Shown piece after piece: positions 42,781-54,222 of a stretch of DNA of 64,000 bases (positions are counted from its first letter, which is position 1; the number at the start of each line of letters is the position of its first letter). This DNA comes from Dactylorhiza incarnata (lineage: Eukaryota; Streptophyta; Magnoliopsida; Asparagales; Orchidaceae). The stretch covers positions 4,154,001 to 4,218,000 of the forward strand of contig JAWHQI010000065.1 in assembly GCA_033032865.1 (NCBI GenBank), in the 5' to 3' direction. Position numbers and translations under genes: made by a program. The notes under the pieces were generated by a model. The model had not been told where the DNA came from. It did not search any database and was given only the letters and a program-made list of their open reading frames with translations.

Positions 42781-45700
42781 ATGACCCGAGGAAGCTCGTC
42801 CGACGATTCGACTATTCCTTTTGACCCCGAAATCGAGCGCACTCTTCGTGAGCGTATCCGATCTCGTGATCAAAACTTACTCGAAACCCCCGAAGAGTCA
42901 ATCGGAGATACTGCAAATATGGGCAATCCAATTCCAAATGCGGCCCCGGCCCGGACCATGGCATATTATGCCCGGCCGAATTTGGACGATACAGGATCAA
43001 GTATTACTCGCCCAACAGTTAATAATAATAATTTCGAAATAAAATCCAGCATAATTCAAATGGTACAACAGTCGATTCAGTTCGACGGTTTGCCAGATGA
43101 GGACTCAAATCAGCACCTTTCAAACTTTTTAGAAATATGCGACACCTTTAAAATTAATGGCGTCACTGATGACGTCATTCGTTTACGCTTATTTCCATTT
43201 TCGCTACGGTTAAAAGCCAAATCGTGGTTGACTTCTCTTCCGAGAGGGTCCATAACCACGTGGGCCCAATTGACGGAATTCTTCTTAACTAAGTATTTTC
43301 CTCCGTCAAAAACCGCAAAACTACGCATGGATATCACATCCTTTGTGCAATTCGATTCCGAGTCTCTTTATGAGACTTGGGAGCGTTTTAAAGAATATTT
43401 GCGTAGGTGTCCTCATCACGCGCTACCAACTTGGCTACAGGTCCAGACGTTTTATAATGGTTTAAATTTTTCTACGCGACAGATGATTGATGCGGCCTCC
43501 GGGGGAACGTTAAACAATAAAACCCCAGAGACCGCTCAAGCTCTGATCGACGAAATGGCCATGAACGCGTACCAATGGAACGTGCCAAGGTCGCGTCCTA
43601 ATAAACCGGCTGGTCTTTTTGAAGTGGACGCCACTACTTTCTTAGCCTCACAGGTTGAGCGGCTAAGTAAGCAGGTGGCGGAGATGACTGTTTCCTCCTC
43701 CACTCCCGCATGGAATAATAATAATAATAATAACGTAATCGAAGAATCGGTGGATTACCTCGGTAATCCGGTTAGGCCCCCCTTCAACCCTAATAACAAC
43801 CCATATGGTAATAATTATAATCCGGGTTGGAGGATCCACCCTAATTTCTCCTGGAGCAATCCTAACAATGCTCAGAGGCCCCCAAACATGAATCCCCAAG
43901 GATTTCCGCAAGGATTTCCGCAGGGATTCCAGCCTCCTCCTCCAAAACCTTCGCCGCTCGAAGATGTTTTGTCTAAATACATCGCGCCCAACGATTCAAA
44001 TATCCGGAATCTTACCGGATCGATTAAAAACTTGGAAAACCAGGTTGGACAACTTGCAAAGATGGTCTCCGAGCGGCCATACGGAGCTCTACCAGGGAAT
44101 ACGGAGCTGAACCCCAGGGAAAATGCCAACGCTATAACCCTTCGATGCGGCAAGGAGGTCGTCTCCCCATTGCGGGTTGAGCCTAAGGTATGCATTTCGC
44201 CTCTGACCCCTCCACCCTCTTCTTCGATTCTAATTGCTCCGGATTATCCGGTTGCGCCGAATGTTTCGAGTCCTCGAATTCCTTACCCGTCTAAAATTAA
44301 TAAAGAGAAGGAGGACGAAAATTATCAAAAAATTTTGCGTATTTTAAAACAAATTCAAATAAACGTCCCCTTCTGCGAGGCACTCTCCCAAATGCCGAAA
44401 TATGCGAAATATCTTAAGGAGTTGCTTTCTAATAAAAAGCGACTCGAGGATGTTTCACGTGTTTCCCTTAACGCGGAATGTTCGGCTGTTCTCCTTAACA
44501 AATTGCCGCCAAAACTAAACGACCCTGGACGGTTCTCCATCCCGTGTCTCGTTGGCAATATGTTAATAAAGTACGCTCTTGCGGACTTAGGCGCCAGCAT
44601 CAATTTGATGCCTTTTTCTCTTTTCAAAACACTCGATTTAGGCGTCCCAAGTCCAACAAAAATGAGCATCCAACTCGCGGATCGCTCGGTAAAGTACCCA
44701 ATAGGGGTAGCGGAGGATGTTCTGGTCAAGGTCGACAAGTTTATCTTCCCGGTAGACTTTGTCATCCTGGACATAGAGGAGGACATCGAGGTACCCATCA
44801 TCCTCGGTCGCCCCTTCCTCGCAACCCCCCATGCGTTAATCGATGTCAGTAACGGTCGCCTCCTCCTTCGAGTTGGAGACGATGATATTACTTTACATAT
44901 CAACCCCTCCATGCGGAACTCACTATCGAATGATGATTCATGTTTCAATTTGGAATCCACGTTTATGGACGAGTGTTCTTCTCTTTCGGAATTGTTATCT
45001 TTAATGATAGACGATTCAAATCTGGCGAATCAACCTCCTTTAGGCGAATTACCGCCAAATTCGCCTTTCGAGCCTTTTGATTCGAAAGATTTAAAAATCT
45101 CCACTTCCTATGAAGAACCTCCAGTCTTGGAGCTTAAGCAACTGCCCGACCATTTAAAATATGCTTTTCTAGCCGCGAACTTAAAACTTCTGGTTATAAT
45201 ATCGTCTACTTTAACCAATTCGGAAACATCTGAATTGGTTGAAGTTTTATCTAAACATCGCCGTGCAATTGCATGGCAAATTTGCGATATCAGGAGAATT
45301 AACCCTTCATTCTGCTCCCACAAAATTTTTCTCGAAGAAAACCCCCGTAAAACAATTCAGCCTCAACGGCGACTTAACCCGAACATGCGGGAAGTCGTTA
45401 AGACTGAAATTATTAAACTCCTCGATGCGGGGATTATCTATCTTATTTCCGACAGTACGTGGGTAAGCCCCGTACAAGTCGTCCCAAAAAAGGGCGGTAT
45501 AATGGTCGTGGCAAACACGAATAATGAATTAATCCCAACTCGTACTGTTACGGGTTGGAGGGTGTGCATCGACTATAGAAAACTAAATGATGCCACCAGA
45601 AAAGGCCACTTTCCGTTACCGTTTATTGATCAAATCTTAGAGCGTCTCTCCAGTCATCCTTTTTATTGCTTCCTTGATGGTCTCTCGGGATTTTTCCAAA

Positions 45701-45966
45701 TCCCTATTTCACCCGAGGACCAAGAAAAAACGACTTTTACTTGCCCTTTCGGCACCTTCGCATATCGAAGGATGCCGTTTGGCCTCTGTAACGCGCTAGC
45801 TACATTCCAAAGATGTATGCTGGCAATATTTGGCGAACTAGTAGAAGACATAATGGAAGTCTTCATGGATGACTTCTCCGTCTTTGGAGACTCTTTTAAA
45901 AATTGTCTAAAAAATTTAGATAGAGTCCTCCAACGGTGCGAGGAGACGAACTTAATCTTGAACTGA
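42781..45966 (+). CDS. gag-pol: X Gag-protease-RT polyprotein, N-terminal 1061 residues
   Basis: The first ATG after the leader opens a 1061-codon frame. Residues 85-290 form the Retrotrans_gag capsid region (KAKSWLTSLPRGSITTWAQL, YETWERFKEYLRRCPHHAL). A short Asn run and a Pro/Gln-rich linker follow. The aspartic protease site is ALADLGASINLMP (Asp near residue 602), the DLGA form usual in plant Gypsy elements. RT begins around residue 870 with RVCIDYRKLNDATRK, FPLPFIDQILERL and the catalytic VFMDDFSVFG at about 1028. The TGA at 45964 replaces a Trp codon (Y reads LNWEKCN), so the rest of pol is separated. Without that stop, translation would run on into RNase H and integrase. Confidence 0.93.
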   Translation: MTRGSSSDDSTIPFDPEIERTLRERIRSRDQNLLETPEESIGDTANMGNPIPNAAPARTMAYYARPNLDDTGSSITRPTVNNNNFEIKSSIIQMVQQSIQFDGLPDEDSNQHLSNFLEICDTFKINGVTDDVIRLRLFPFSLRLKAKSWLTSLPRGSITTWAQLTEFFLTKYFPPSKTAKLRMDITSFVQFDSESLYETWERFKEYLRRCPHHALPTWLQVQTFYNGLNFSTRQMIDAASGGTLNNKTPETAQALIDEMAMNAYQWNVPRSRPNKPAGLFEVDATTFLASQVERLSKQVAEMTVSSSTPAWNNNNNNNVIEESVDYLGNPVRPPFNPNNNPYGNNYNPGWRIHPNFSWSNPNNAQRPPNMNPQGFPQGFPQGFQPPPPKPSPLEDVLSKYIAPNDSNIRNLTGSIKNLENQVGQLAKMVSERPYGALPGNTELNPRENANAITLRCGKEVVSPLRVEPKVCISPLTPPPSSSILIAPDYPVAPNVSSPRIPYPSKINKEKEDENYQKILRILKQIQINVPFCEALSQMPKYAKYLKELLSNKKRLEDVSRVSLNAECSAVLLNKLPPKLNDPGRFSIPCLVGNMLIKYALADLGASINLMPFSLFKTLDLGVPSPTKMSIQLADRSVKYPIGVAEDVLVKVDKFIFPVDFVILDIEEDIEVPIILGRPFLATPHALIDVSNGRLLLRVGDDDITLHINPSMRNSLSNDDSCFNLESTFMDECSSLSELLSLMIDDSNLANQPPLGELPPNSPFEPFDSKDLKISTSYEEPPVLELKQLPDHLKYAFLAANLKLLVIISSTLTNSETSELVEVLSKHRRAIAWQICDIRRINPSFCSHKIFLEENPRKTIQPQRRLNPNMREVVKTEIIKLLDAGIIYLISDSTWVSPVQVVPKKGGIMVVANTNNELIPTRTVTGWRVCIDYRKLNDATRKGHFPLPFIDQILERLSSHPFYCFLDGLSGFFQIPISPEDQEKTTFTCPFGTFAYRRMPFGLCNALATFQRCMLAIFGELVEDIMEVFMDDFSVFGDSFKNCLKNLDRVLQRCEETNLILN

Positions 45967-47493
45967 GAGAAATGCAACTTCATGGTCCGAGAGGGTTTAG
46001 TCCTCGGCCATAAAATTTCTTCCAAGGGGATGGAGGTCGATAGGGCCAAAGTCGCTATAATTGAACAACTTCCTGTTCCTTCGAACGTCAAATCAATTAG
46101 AAGTTTTCTTGGCCACGCAGGTTTTTATCAGCGGTTTATTCAAGATTTTTCAAAAATAACCAAACCGCTAACTCACCTCCTGGAAAAGGATTCCCCATTC
46201 ATTTTTGACACGGCCTGCGTAGGGGCATTTGATTTTATAAAAAAGCAACTTATCAATTCTCCAATTCTGGTGGCGCCAGATTGGTCCCTTCCGTTCGAGA
46301 TTATGTGCGACGCGAGCGATATCGCGGTAGGAGCTGTCTTAGGCCAACGCGTAAATAAATATTTTCATCCAATATATTACGCTTCTCGCACACTCAATGC
46401 CGCACAGGCTAACTATACAACGACGGAAAAGGAACTTCTTGCCGTCATCTTTGCTTTTAATAAATTCAGGCCTTACGTAACACTTTCACACGTGATCGTT
46501 TTCACTGATCACTCCGCCCTAAAATATCTTTTGGCCAAAGTTGATGCCAAGCCTCGCTTACTTCGATGGATCCTCCTTTTACAGGAATTTGACTTAGAGA
46601 TCCGGGATAAGAAGGGGGCTGAAAATTTAGCAGCCGACCACCTCTCACGTTTAGAACACCCCGTCGCAGAAGCGCTCGTCGAACCAGAAATAGACTATCG
46701 ATTTCCTGAGGAGCGCCTTTTAATCGTAAATAATACAAAAACTTCTTCTACCCCTTGGTTCGCAGATTACGCGAACTATTTAGTCGCACGGGTCCTTCCA
46801 AAAGATTTTTCGACTCAGCAGAAGAAGAAATTCTTCTCTGACTTGAAAAACTACTTTTGGGAGGACCCCTTTCTCTTTCGCGTCTGCGCAGACCAAGTGA
46901 TACGAAGATGTGTTTCAAGCAAGGAGGGTGCGCAAATATTGCGACACTGCCATGAGGGGCCGGCTGGAGGGCATTATCAAGCCAACCGGACCGCGCGGAA
47001 AGCGTTAGAGTCGGGCTTTTATTGGCCCACTCTCTTTAAGGATGCTCACACTTTTGTGAGTATATGTGATAGCTGCCAGCAGTCGGGTAACATCTCTCGT
47101 CGTGACGAGATGCCCCAAAACTTTTATTTAGAATGTGAAATCTTCGATTTGTGGGTCATAGACTTTGTAGGCCCCCTACCTCCTTCTTTTAATAATCGCT
47201 ATATTTTAGTGGCGGTCCACTACGTATCTAGGTGGGCGGAAGCGCAAGCTCTGCCCACCAATGATGCGCGAGTCGTCGTCCATTTTCTAAAAAAATTATT
47301 TTCTCGCTTCGGCACGCCCCGTGCAATAGTTAGTGATAGGGGCACGCACTTCTGCAACGCCCAGTTTTCAAAAATTTTATCTAAGTACGGCGTCACGCAT
47401 AAGCTCGCCACCGCCTATCACCCCCAAACGAGCGGCCAAGTAGAGGTAGTAAATCGCGAGATAAAACGCATTTGGAAAAAACCGTCTCTTTAA
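45967..47493 (+). pseudogene. pol: X RT end, RNase H and integrase core
   Basis: In the same frame as the upstream ORF, this part gives the RT thumb ([27 protein letters not shown]) and RNase H ([44 protein letters not shown]). The integrase has HHCC zinc finger ([20 protein letters not shown]) and a core with IDFVGPL (first Asp near 47161), VSDRGTHF and GQVEVVNRE. All three DDE residues are present. A missing base near 47471 (Y has CGCATATTAG, X has CGCATTTGG) ends the frame at 47493. Confidence 0.9.
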
Positions 47494-48038
47494 ATAGGAA
47501 GGATTGGTCCTCAAAACTCGACGACGCATTGTGGGCGTACCGTACGGCATACAAGACCGCTATCGGTTGTACGCCCTATCGATTAGTCTACGGCAAAGCG
47601 TGCCATTTACCAGTAGAGTTAGAACACCGCGCTTTTTGGGCCTTAAAATTTTTAAATCTCGATTCGAACTTAGCCTCCGAGAATAGGAAATTCCAACTAA
47701 ATGAACTCGATGAATGGCGTGCGAACGCTTATGAGAGTAATAAATTTTATAAGGAGCGTTCTAATTTCTACCACGATCGAAAAATTAAATTTCCAAAAAC
47801 TTTCGCGCCGGGCGATCTTGTCCTTCTTTATAATTCACGTCTTCGTCTTTTTCCGGGTAAGCTCAAATCCCGCTGGTCTGGCCCCTTTGAAGTCAAAGAG
47901 GTTTGGCCGTATGGGACCGTTCTTATCTCTCACCCCGAAAAAGGCGATTTTAAAGTCAATGGCCACCGTTTAAAACTATATCTTGTGGGCGATCCGGTGG
48001 ACGGACAAATGGAATCCTTAACCCTCCCCAATTTATAA
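47472..48038 (+). pseudogene. pol: X integrase C-terminal part
   Basis: After the 1-nt deletion the protein continues with [20 protein letters not shown], then [20 protein letters not shown] and [15 protein letters not shown]. This is the GPF-type C-terminal integrase module that binds DNA. It ends naturally at a TAA after LTLPNL (48036-48038). There is no chromodomain and no further ORF before the polypurine tract. Confidence 0.88.
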
Positions 48039-49456
48039 TCTCACCACGCCAAATGCGTCAAGCTACGCGACGGTAAACAAAGCGCTCATGGGAGGCACCC
48101 CATATTTATCTAATATTTTTATTATGCTTTTTATCTCTTTTTGTAGGATTTCTTACGACCCCGCCAGCTTTAATTCAGGGAAGCCTTTTTTGCTTCCTCT
48201 TTCCTTTTGTATATATTGCAATGTTATTTTATCTTCTTCATACTTACATTACAACATTGGGTACAATGTTGGGTTTTAAGTATGGGGGTGTATTTACCGT
48301 TTTCATTTAAAAAAAAGGGGGCTTCTTTTTACACTGTCATAATACAAAAAAAACAAAAAAAAATATTACAAAAAATTTATGTATTTTTTTTTTCTTTGTC
48401 ATAATACAAAAAAAATTCTAAAAACCAAAAAAAAAAATTCCAAAATAATATACCCTACTTTACTTTTATTCTTAAAGCATTTAGTTTCGAGAGTATATGT
48501 TTGTGGATTTTCATAATCGCTAGTTTTACTATTTGTTTGTTTATCTAAGATCGATAGATTTAAACGTTCGGGGTTAAGTTTTAAAAAATATCTTGTGTTT
48601 TTAATTTAAATAGAGGCTTTGTTATCAAGCACTACTTCTACTAGCTAAAATAGAGACATGTGTATTATGTTGGCAAAACAACTTTAGACTGCAATTATCC
48701 CTACTTTATGTCTTCAGGAATCTAGGAATATTCAACTTACTAAGGTTGCTCTCAAAACTTTTTTTTATTATTCTAGAATTTCTCTTGAAAACCCCTTGTA
48801 TACACCAATTTAGCATGGCAAAAACAAAAGAAGAAAACAAAAAGATCTTATGTCAATGGGAATACAAAAATTTCGTAAACATAGAAACCCAATATTTGTT
48901 AAAAGAGATCCTATGTCAATAGGAATTGAAAATTCCGTAAACATAGGCATTGGGTTAATTAAAAAAATCAATTTTCCCTCGTACACCAACGATGGGAGTC
49001 AAAGGAAACTATTTAAGAGGGGTGAAAAAATAAAATTCTTCACCCCTAATTCAAGTACTCTTCAATTTGTCATGACTTTTTACCCGATTTTCCTTAACCA
49101 CATTATTATTTCTAGTTATAATTCAAAAAATCATTTGAGAGCATAATTAGTAACTTATATTTTTCCTTCATGTTTCTTTAAACAAAGGTTATTATAATTT
49201 CGATCTAATCTCGTTTACTAATGATTGCAATTTTGTTTGCTATTTGGTTAATTAAGAAGTCTTTTGGCTAGGACATTTCTTTCTACTTAAATCATTTGCA
49301 TAATTTAGGACTTAACTCTTATTACTCAGAATTTTTATTTTTCAGTCTCTTATGATTAAAATAAAACGATAGCCAAAAATTAGAACTTATGTTAATCCCG
49401 TATAGATCTCTCTTACTTTTGCTCTGGAATAGCAAAAGCTTAAGTATGGGGGTTTT
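48039..49456 (+). other. X 3' non-coding region with two hairpin-polypurine modules
   Basis: Module 1 is stem AACATTG / CAATGTT (48253-48259, 48264-48270), then AAGTATGGGGGTG (48278-48290). Module 2 is stem CTTTTGCT / AGCAAAAG (49416-49423, 49431-49438), then TTAAGTATGGGGG just before the LTR (49457). Between them lies AT-rich DNA with a duplicated ATGTCAATGGGAAT-like phrase (48851 and 48913). Module 2 is the functional polypurine position. No env-like ORF is present. Confidence 0.8.
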
Positions 49457-51798
49457 TGATAAGTAATAAAATATATGTATTTTTAGTATAATTATTAGTA
49501 TAGTTTTAATTAATATTGTAAATTTTCTATGTGAATTAATGAATAAATTGCTTCTTTATTATTTCTGGTTTCTAACTTAGTTTTATTTTTGTTTTTGCAT
49601 TTTTTTGCAAAATTTTCCCAGGTCACGCCCTCGGTCATGCCCGTGACCAAGGGCGTGTAATTTTAAAGATCAAATATCAACGGGACGGCTCAATTCAGAT
49701 CAAATCCCGACAAATCGCTCAAGTCACGCCCGTGTTCCAGCAGAGTCACGCCCGTGAGCCGCCAGCGCGTCACGTCTCGAAGCCGCGCCCATGCTGCCGA
49801 CATCAGCCACTCATAGTCACGCTCGTGACTCACATAGTCACGCCCGTGACTCACAAAGTCACGCCCGTGACATACCAAGTCACGCCCGTGTGCAGCCATG
49901 TTTGACGGCCAGACCTTCCAGAAGGCGGCGAATACAGCCGAGCAAATGTCACGCCCTAAGTCACGGCCGTGACATTCAAGTCACGCCCGTGACCTAGGGC
50001 GTGTAAAACTCAAATTTTCCCTATAAATAGAGGGGCTCGGCTGAAGTATTTTTTTCATCCAAATTTTGAGTAGTTCTTGTGGTATTGTGAGTTCTTTTGA
50101 GTGATTGTGAGCTTCTCTTATGCAATTCAGTTTAAGTTCGTTTGTAGTTTTTTTCGTCTTCCTAATCTAATTGTAATGCTGATTTCAGAAATAAAATGAT
50201 GTTTTTCTCATTTGGATCATCTTCTTTTTATTAATGTTAGCGTGTGTGCGTGTATGAGTTTAGCTTTATTGCTTTTATAATTTAGTTTTATTGCTTTTAT
50301 AGTTAGGTTTATTGCTTTCATAATCTAGGTTTACTGTTTTCATAGCTTAGATTTACAAGCTTTCATAAAATAGTTTTATCGTTTTCTTTTTCGCTTTATT
50401 TTATCGCTTTCATTTTAAACGCTTTCTTTTCAGTTTTTTTAGAGTGTGTGCGTGTATGAGATTATATTTTTCTTTTTTTTAACTTAGTTTTATTTCAGTC
50501 TTCATATAACTGCTATATACCACCCCCATCTTGAATAAGAGGCTAATTAACTTTAGCATTTATTTAAGTCGGTTGGGACGGATATTATTTCTGCACCTTT
50601 ATAAGTCTTTTCATTTCTATACCACCCCCTTCTTGAATAAGAGGCTAAGAACTTTTTAGCGCTTGTTTAAGGTGGTTGGGACGGATACTATTACTGTTTT
50701 TATATAAGTCTTTTTATTTCCTTTTTATCCGCTTATATCCGCTTTAATTATTAAACATGTATTTTTCAACCGATAATGTTGTCTCCATTCCGATGAGTGG
50801 CTAATTTCCTTTAGCACACGACGTCGAAGAGCATTGGGACACAAAAATAGTTTTTCTATAAAATTAAAACATCTCTTTCTAAAATAATTAACGCTTAAGG
50901 TTTACTCGAGAATCACGTTGAGTGGAGCCACATAATCGATGTGTGGTTTTCATTTCCATTTTCGTACCTAGTTAGCCGAGAGGCTCGTGCGTACAGATTG
51001 ATCGCTCACGGGTAAAGAGAACTGCGCTCTACCCTCGAGAGAGGACGAAGTAATTCTCCCGAATTGGAAATAAAAACCCAATAGCGGGGTTCACAACATA
51101 AAGCGAGTATCAAGAAGATTCGATTGTAGAACGAGAGTTCGGTCGAATATTCATAATCTCAGGTGGGCGTACCCTCGAGAGAGGGGCGTTCATAATTATG
51201 GAACCTCCGCGGCCAAGTCATTTTAATATTTTGAAAAGTCATCACTTTTAATTCTACGAAAAAATCTATTTTCGTCTCAAGGTAATTCGACGTCGCGCGC
51301 TATCTTTCTCATCGCTTAGAACTCTAGTTAATCGCTTATTATCATCTTTCGCATTTTATCACTTAGAACTCTAGTTAAACCAACTAAAAATATTATTCCG
51401 ATAAAATAATAGTTTGTTCCTCGAAGTAGCATAATCAACACGACCCGTGGAAATATACGATCCCGATATTTTCAAAAAAATATATCATATATTACTTGCG
51501 ATAAGGTATACTTGCCTTTATCAAATGATTAATTTGGACTAAGAATTCAAACACAGCTTTCCAAACGCATTTAGTGCAAAACTCTCCTTTTCTACTTTTC
51601 AATTCAATAGAATTCGGCGTTGTAGCCGAGGCGTAATTGTCAATATTCCGAAAGAAGAAAAAGACCGTTACTTTTATCCTTCAATAGGATAACGGTTAAT
51701 TTCTCAAAGTAGGATTACTTGCGAGACTCTTCGAAAACATCCGTCAATTCTAAACTCTTATTTATAAAACAAAAGAAGAAGTCCAACCTAAATCATCA
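49457..51798 (+). repeat. 3' LTR of X
   Basis: Begins TGATAAGTAATAAAAT after module 2 and ends AATCATCA at 51798, followed by TTCTA. Palindrome array, TATA box (50021-50029), duplicated leader block and TCGAGAGAGG motifs (51035, 51175) are all in the same places as in the 5' LTR. Confidence 0.96.
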
Positions 51799-51803
51799 TT
51801 CTA

Positions 51804-51938
51804 TCTTTCGATAGGATAACGGGTAATTCCTCGAAGTAGAATTACTCGCGAGACTCTTCGAAAACTCCGCCGAATTCTAATAAAAGAAGAAAGAAAGGCT
51901 TTACTTTAATTTAGCTTTAAAACCTAAAAAATCTATCA
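51804..51938 (+). repeat. 5' LTR of Y, right segment
   Basis: Resumes Y's LTR after X (TCTTTCGATAGGATAACGGG) and ends AAATCTATCA at 51938, matching the end of the 3' LTR at 63052. Confidence 0.93.
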
Positions 51939-51944
51939 AGTTTT

Positions 51945-51962
51945 TGGCGCCGTTGCCGGGGA
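51945..51962 (+). other. Primer binding site of Y (tRNA-Asp)
   Basis: TGGCGCCGTTGCCGGGGA, six bases after the end of Y's 5' LTR. The following 470 bp (to 52431) are an A/T-rich untranslated leader. Confidence 0.93.
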
Positions 51963-52431
51963 CTTGTATCGTTATTTTGAAATCGGAAACGCTATTAATT
52001 TTATCTTATATTTCATCTCTTTTTCTATCTAAAAAACCAAAAACTACAAAAAAATATACTATCTAAGACAAGAAAAATTAAAAAATATATATATACATAT
52101 ATTTTTCTATTTCTTTTTTTACATATATTTTCGAATATAGCTACATATATGTTCATATAAAAACCAAAAAAAAACCCAAAATCACAAAAACAAATAAAAA
52201 ACTTATCTTTTTTTTAATTTAGTCCTAAAAGTAAAGCCCCACAAAAATTAAACCCAAAATATATATATATATATTTATATATTTTACTTAAGTAAAGAAA
52301 AACCCAAAAATTATATTATTCTCTTTTTATTATTTTCCTTTCTTTTTCATCTTTGTAAAAATATTTCCAAAACAAAAACATCAAAAAAAAACTCTTTCTT
52401 CCAAAAAAAAAAATTTTTTAAAGAACAGTTT

Positions 52432-54222
52432 ATGACCCGGGGAAGCTCTTCGGATACTCCGGAATTCGCTTTTGATCCCGAAATCGAGTGCACTCTTCAC
52501 GAGCGCATTCGATCTCGTGACCAAAATCAACCCTTAAATTTCGAAGAGTTAGCCGACGAAACTGTAGCGGATAATATGGCCGACCCCAATCCAAATGCGA
52601 CTCCGCAGCGGACGATGGCCTACTATGCCAGGCCGAATTTGGATGATACTGGGTCAAGTATCACTCGCCCCGCGATAGCAAATAATAACTTTGAAATAAA
52701 ATCCAGCACCATTCAAATGGTACAGCAGTCGGTTCAATTCGACGGCTTGCCAGATGAGGACCCAAACCTTCACCTGTATAACTTTTTAGAAATTTGGGAT
52801 ACGTTTAAAATAAATGGCGTCAGCGATGACGCCATTCGCTTACGCTTATTTCCATTTTCCTTGCGGACAAAAGCTAAGGCGTGGTTAACTTCTCTTCCGA
52901 GAGGGGCTATAACCACGTGGGCTGAATTGACGGAAAAATTTCTAACTAAATATTTTCCTCCGTCAAAAACCGCCAAATTACGCACCGACATCGCATCCTT
53001 TATACAATTCGATTCCGAGTCTCTTTACGAGACTTGGGAGCGGTTTAAAGAATGTCTGCGTAAGTGTCCTCATCACGCGCTACCACCTTGGCTACAGGTA
53101 CAAACGTTCTATAACGGCTTAAATTTCTCAACTCGACAGATGATCGACGCAGCCGCCGGGGGAACGTTAAACAACAAAACCCCGGAGGCCGCTCAAACTT
53201 TGTTCGAGGAAATGACCATGAACGCATACCAGTGGAACGTGCCAAGGGCGCGTCCTCCTAAATCGGCTGGGATTTTTGAAGTGGATGCCACTACTCACTT
53301 AGCCTCGCAGGTAGAGCGGCTAAGTAAGCAAGTGGCGGAGATGACTGCTTCCTCCTCCACTCCCGCGTGGGTTAATAATAATAATAATAATAATTTTAAT
53401 AATCTTAATAATAATAATAATCCTAATAATAATATAAATAATAACAATAATTTAAGCGAGGAATCGGTGGATTACGTGGGCAATCAAGTGCGGGCGCCCT
53501 TCAACCCATATAGTAATAACTATAACCTGGGTTGGAGGAGCCACCCGAACTTCTCCTGGAGTAACCCTAATAATGCGCAACGCCCTCCACCTGCGTTCCC
53601 GCAAGGATTTCCGCATGGATATCCCCAAGGATTTCAGCAGGGTTTTGCGCCTCCTCCTCCAAAACCTTCTCCGCTCGAGGAGATTTTTGCAAAATACATG
53701 GCTTCCAACGACGCAAATATCCGGAATATAACCGGATCGCTAAAAAATTTAGAAATGCAGGTTGGACAGCTTGCAAAAATGGTCTCCGAGCGGTCACTTG
53801 GAGCACTACCTGGGAACTCGGAGCAGAACCCACGTGAAAATGCCCACGCCATTACCTTACGCAGCGGCAAGGAGGTCGACTCCCCATTGCGGGTTGAGCA
53901 TCAGGTAACTGTTTCGCCTCCGACCCCTGCACCCTCGTCTTTTATTTTAGTAGATACGGAAAAAAAATTAGCGTCGGGCGTCTCGAGCCCGCAAATTCCG
54001 TACCCCGCAAAATTTAATAAAGAGAAGGAGGACGAACATTACAAAAAGTTTTTACAAATATTTAAACAAATTCAAATTAACGTCCCCTTCTGCGAGGCAC
54101 TCTCACAAATGCCGAAATATGCGAAATACCTTAAGGAGCTCCTTTCTAATAAAAAGAAGCTCGAGGGTATTTCGCGTGTTTCCTTAAATGCGGAATGCTC
54201 GGCGGTCCTACTTAATAAATAA
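52432..54222 (+). pseudogene. gag: Y Gag
   Basis: ATG 52432 (MTRGSSSDTPEFAFDPEIE) is collinear with X. The capsid region (AKAWLTSLPRGAITTWAELT, WERFKECLRKCPHHALPPW) is intact. The linker holds a much longer Asn-rich run than X (53371-53455, broken by Phe, Leu, Pro and Ile). A TAA at 54220 after AECSAVLLNK, where X has Leu, separates gag from the protease. Confidence 0.92.

Larger units (their letters stand above)
40229..51798 (+). mobile_element. Athila-type Ty3/Gypsy element X, complete, 11.57 kb
   Basis: Full-length element with LTRs of 2344 bp (40229-42572) and 2342 bp (49457-51798), ends TGATAA/TTCTA-flanked and AATCATCA. It has a tRNA-Asp primer site, one gag-pol reading frame broken only by a TGA and a 1-nt deletion, and terminal polypurine tract. 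The stretches of LTR I aligned are about 98 percent identical. It sits inside Y's 5' LTR and is the youngest insertion in the stack. Confidence 0.97.

Noticed and set aside
42781..45966. The 1061-codon ORF as a host gene
   Set aside because: It is the Gag-protease-RT polyprotein of an Athila-type element bounded by matching LTRs and target duplications.
49690..49899. ORFs with HGRDxVSHGRD repeats (also at 40564 and 49791)
   Set aside because: They are translations of the GTCACGCCCGTGAC palindrome array in X's U3 and exist in several frames and both strands.
40229..51798. X as an endogenous pararetrovirus or plant virus copy
   Set aside because: It has LTRs, a tRNA-Asp primer site, integrase and a target duplication, and no movement or coat protein motif.
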